Origin: JAZBPO01 sp963691775
GTDB lineage: Bacteria > Pseudomonadota > Gammaproteobacteria > Pseudomonadales > Azotimanducaceae
Assembly: GCA_963691775.1 (NCBI GenBank)
Contig: OY829369.1
Span: 62,001 to 126,000 of the forward strand
Direction: 5' to 3'
Length of the DNA: 64,000 nt
The translations under genes and the position numbers were made by a program. Below, in pieces: positions 61,639 through 64,000 of this stretch; within the stretch, counting starts at the first letter, position 1; every line of letters begins with the position of its first letter. The notes beneath the pieces are model-generated. The model did no database searches and was not told the origin of the DNA. It worked only from the letters and a program-made list of their open reading frames with translations.

Positions 61639-62346
61639 TCAAGCGACGTGAGCCCAGCGCTCGCCGATGAACATCTCGAGCGGACGGTAATCCGTCTTGT
61701 AGCGCATCTTCTGGCACTGCTTAATCCAGTAACCGAGATAAACATGCGCGTGCCCGATGCGCCGCGCTTCCTCGATCTGCCAGAGGATGCAGTAGACGCC
61801 CAGGCTGCGTCGTTCCGCCTGCGGGTCGAAGAACGTGTAAATCGCGGACAGGCCACTGCGGACCTGATCGGTGACAGCAACCGCGATGAGCCGATCATCT
61901 TCTCTAAACTCGACGAATCGCGTTTCGCTCCAATCGCACAGCAAGAAAGAGCGAAACTGTTCAGGGCTCGGCGGATGCATGTCCCCATCGGCATGTCGCG
62001 CTTCGATGTAGCGCGCGTACAGATCGTAGTTTTCCGCGGTCAGACCGGGTTCGGCGATCCGCACCGAAAGGTCCTGATTTCGTCGCATGATCCGCTGCTG
62101 GCTCCGCCGCGGACGAAAGTCTGCGACCGGAATCCGGACGGGCACACACGCGTTGCAGTCTGCGCAGTGCGGTCGATAGACGTGGCGACCGCTGCGACGG
62201 AAGCCAAATTCCGAAAGCGATGAGTAGAGCGCGTTGTCGATCTCTGCCGCCGGGTCGACGAACAACGTCGTCGCCTGCTGCTCGTCAAGGTAGCTGCAGT
62301 CGTGCGGAGGGGTTGCAAAGAACTTGAGCTGTGCGAGATCGGTCAC
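61639..62346 (-). CDS. bpt: Bpt, aspartate/glutamate leucyltransferase
   Basis: Bpt transfers Leu from Leu-tRNA to N-terminal Asp or Glu, making them ClpS substrates. The 235-residue protein has the ATE N-terminal part with the cysteine cluster CADCNAC and the C-terminal acetyltransferase-like fold (RSGLSAIYTFFDP, YLGYWI). The start is a GTG at 62346, giving MTDLAQLKFF; the frame is open upstream. It lies next to aat, the other N-degron transferase. Confidence 0.93.
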   Translation of the reverse strand: MTDLAQLKFFATPPHDCSYLDEQQATTLFVDPAAEIDNALYSSLSEFGFRRSGRHVYRPHCADCNACVPVRIPVADFRPRRSQQRIMRRNQDLSVRIAEPGLTAENYDLYARYIEARHADGDMHPPSPEQFRSFLLCDWSETRFVEFREDDRLIAVAVTDQVRSGLSAIYTFFDPQAERRSLGVYCILWQIEEARRIGHAHVYLGYWIKQCQKMRYKTDYRPLEMFIGERWAHVA

Positions 62347-62431
62347 GGACGGCGCTCGGGGAAGGCTCGCTGGCGAGCATAGCACTCGGATGAGGCCGAG
62401 CGCGTCCGTCAGCACACGGCGCTTGCTCGGC

Positions 62432-63175
62432 TCATCGTTTCCGCCCTGGGCTGCGTGCTTCGCCCGTTCCTGTAGGCCATGCGTAGCCCATCTGCCAGGG
62501 ATTCGTCGGTCCCGGAAGCGTGACAAGGTGCGCGATCCTGGCCAGAAATGCATCGCGCGCCATGGTGCCTACGCCGAGCCGGTCGAGATGTGGATTGGGC
62601 ATCTGGCAGTCAACCAGCGGAAAGTTCCACAGCGCGAGCTGCCCGAGCAGGTGCACGAAGGCAATCTTCGAGGCATCAGTGCGGTGCGTGAACATGGATT
62701 CACCGAAGAAACAGCGTCCGATGCAGACGCCATACAGACCGCCAGCAAGCTCGCCGTTCATCCACACCTCTACCGAATGGGCGCTGCCACGGGCGTGCAG
62801 CGCAAGGTAGGCATCGATCATCTCACCCGTGATCCAGGTCCCGTGCGCGCCCGCTCTAGGACCGGCACAGGCTCGGATAACCGCTTCGAACGACCGATCC
62901 ATGGTGACCGCGTAGTCCTCGCGCCGCAGCCGCTTTCGGAGTGATCGGCTGATGCGAACGCCGCTGGGCTCGATCACCGCGCGCTCGGCCGGGCACCACC
63001 AGAGGATCGGGCTGCCATCCTCATACCAGGGAAAGATGCCGAGGGCGTAGGCGCGCTCGAGTCGTTCCGGGCGCAGATCACCGCCCGCTGCGAGGAGCCC
63101 CGGAGGCTCATCGAGCGCCCGCGCCCCCGGGGGGAAATCAAGGCGGGCCGGGTCGAGCCAGGGCAGGGGGCGCAA
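62432..63175 (-). CDS. aat: Leucyl/phenylalanyl-tRNA-protein transferase
   Basis: Aat transfers Leu or Phe to N-terminal Arg or Lys. The 247-residue protein has the family segments GLLAAGGDLRPERL, YALGIFPWYEDGSPILWWCP, RCFFGESMFTHRTDASK and DCQMPNPHLDRLG. The start codon is TTG (63175), 8 bases from the trxB stop, without an obvious Shine-Dalgarno. The E. coli order also places aat near infA and trxB. Confidence 0.94.
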   Translation of the reverse strand: MRPLPWLDPARLDFPPGARALDEPPGLLAAGGDLRPERLERAYALGIFPWYEDGSPILWWCPAERAVIEPSGVRISRSLRKRLRREDYAVTMDRSFEAVIRACAGPRAGAHGTWITGEMIDAYLALHARGSAHSVEVWMNGELAGGLYGVCIGRCFFGESMFTHRTDASKIAFVHLLGQLALWNFPLVDCQMPNPHLDRLGVGTMARDAFLARIAHLVTLPGPTNPWQMGYAWPTGTGEARSPGRKR

Positions 63176-63183
63176 GAGCGTGC

Positions 63184-64000
63184 TCAGGCCGCATTGCTGG
63201 CGGGTGCGACCTCTTCTCCATCCAGGAATTTTTCCGCATCGAGCGCCGCCATGCAGCCGAATCCTGCCGACGTGATCGCCTGCCGGTAGACATGGTCCGC
63301 GACGTCCCCCGCTGCAAAGGCGCCGGGCACGCTGGTTGCTGTTGCGCTGCCGTCGAGTCCGGACTGGGTCGAGATCCAGCCGTCCTTCATGTCGAGCTGC
63401 CCCTTAAAGATGTCGGTGTTGGGGTGGTGACCGATGGCGATGAAGACGCCGTCAACGGCGAGTTCGCGGGCGCTCCCATCGCGCGCAGCCAGACGGGCAC
63501 CGGTGACCCCCATTTCGTTCCCGAGCACTTCTTCCAGGGTGTGGTTCCACACCAGTTCCACGTCTCCGGCCTCGGCGCGCGCGAACAGGCGATCCTGGAG
63601 AATTTTCTCCGCCCGAAGGCCTTCACGGCGATGGACGAGGTAGACCTTGCTCGCGATGTTGGCAAGGTACAACGCTTCCTCGACCGCTGTATTGCCTCCA
63701 CCAACGACCGCGACGGGCTTGCCGCGATAGAAGAAACCGTCGCAGGTCGCGCATGCGGACACGCCCTTACCCTTGAAGGCTTCTTCAGAATCCAGCCCCA
63801 GGTACTTGGCAGACGCGCCGGTGGCGATGATCAGCGCATCGCAGGTATAGACGGCGTTATCGCCTATGAGCCGGAAGGGGCGCTGTGCAAGATTCGTCTC
63901 GGTGATGTGATCGTAGACGACCTCTGTGTCGAAGCGCTCCGCATGGGCTTGCATGTCGATCATGAGCCCCGGCCCTTGAAGGCCCTCCGGGCCGCCCGGC
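63184..64000 (-). CDS. trxB: Thioredoxin reductase (5' end beyond the window)
   Basis: TrxB uses NADPH to reduce thioredoxin. The 271 residues in view match E. coli TrxB from about its residue 50 to the end: FDTEVVYDHI, CDALIIATGASAKYLGL, the redox-active CATC pair (in SACATCDGFF), the NADP site VVGGGNTAVEEALYL, HRREGLRAEK and the C-terminal GDVADHVYRQAITSAG. The frame is open to the window edge, so the N-terminal FAD-binding part and start lie outside. It is transcribed toward aat and may be upstream in the same unit. Confidence 0.96.
   Translation of the reverse strand, partial: PGGPEGLQGPGLMIDMQAHAERFDTEVVYDHITETNLAQRPFRLIGDNAVYTCDALIIATGASAKYLGLDSEEAFKGKGVSACATCDGFFYRGKPVAVVGGGNTAVEEALYLANIASKVYLVHRREGLRAEKILQDRLFARAEAGDVELVWNHTLEEVLGNEMGVTGARLAARDGSARELAVDGVFIAIGHHPNTDIFKGQLDMKDGWISTQSGLDGSATATSVPGAFAAGDVADHVYRQAITSAGFGCMAALDAEKFLDGEEVAPASNAA

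Overview
The window is a GC-rich stretch of core bacterial chromosome, almost certainly from a gammaproteobacterium. This rests on gene order: tig-clpP-clpX-lon-hupB-ppiD; mltD-gloB / methyltransferase-rnhA-dnaQ; cysB-cysH-thrH-pabB (the Pseudomonas order); mnmA-hflD-purB; and cspD / clpS-clpA / infA-bpt-aat-trxB all match blocks known from E. coli or Pseudomonas. The mix of Pseudomonas-like and E. coli-like blocks, together with NhaB and Bpt, fits a free-living, possibly marine or halotolerant lineage outside the enterics; I cannot name the genus. I found no rRNA, tRNA, CRISPR array, transposase or prophage.

Layout. 0-8.6 kb: protein quality control (trigger factor, ClpXP, Lon, HU, PpiD), with a sigma-32-like promoter before lon and a consensus sigma-70 promoter before hupB. 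8.6-13.1 kb: murein hydrolase MltD, glyoxalase II, a methyltransferase, RNase HI and the Pol III epsilon subunit. 13.1-18.9 kb: NhaB, an SCP-2 protein, SohB, an AcuI-like reductase and an aldehyde dehydrogenase. 18.9-19.5 kb: a gene-poor stretch ending in three REP-like palindromes, the last of which supplies the stop codon of a Kef-type antiporter. 19.5-30.8 kb: sulfite reductase with DUF934, an MFS/DUF2970/metH operon, nfuA, and a DAHP synthase with an apparent transcription attenuator. 30.8-41.2 kb is the most accessory-looking part: two medium-chain reductases, a small membrane protein/TerB/unknown trio, a carotenoid-oxygenase homologue that seems to have lost three of four iron ligands, a DnaJ/VWA pair, a 5'-nucleotidase and a DUF427-class III cyclase fusion. 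41.2-49.9 kb: CysB regulon genes, thrH, pabB, a GntR-prpB-prpC operon with two operator-like palindromes, rraA and two small orphan genes. 50-57.8 kb: a six-gene mnmA operon and moaCDE facing rluE. 57.8-64 kb: cspD, clpS, clpA, infA, bpt, aat and the 3' part of trxB.

How they work together. Proteolysis is the strongest theme: ClpP, ClpX and Lon sit at the left edge, and the adaptor ClpS, the unfoldase ClpA and both N-degron aminoacyl-transferases (Bpt, Aat) lie within 4.7 kb at the right edge. Sulfur assimilation is the second: CysI, DUF934, an APS-type CysH, CysB, a TauE/SafE exporter divergent from cysB, and MetH. The rest is housekeeping. The observations most worth a second look are the degenerate carotenoid oxygenase, the cyclase fusion with its 114-bp antisense overlap, the aroG attenuator, the REP-like palindromes, the GntR and LysR operator candidates, and the small-protein/TerB trio. 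None amounts to a demonstrated new system.
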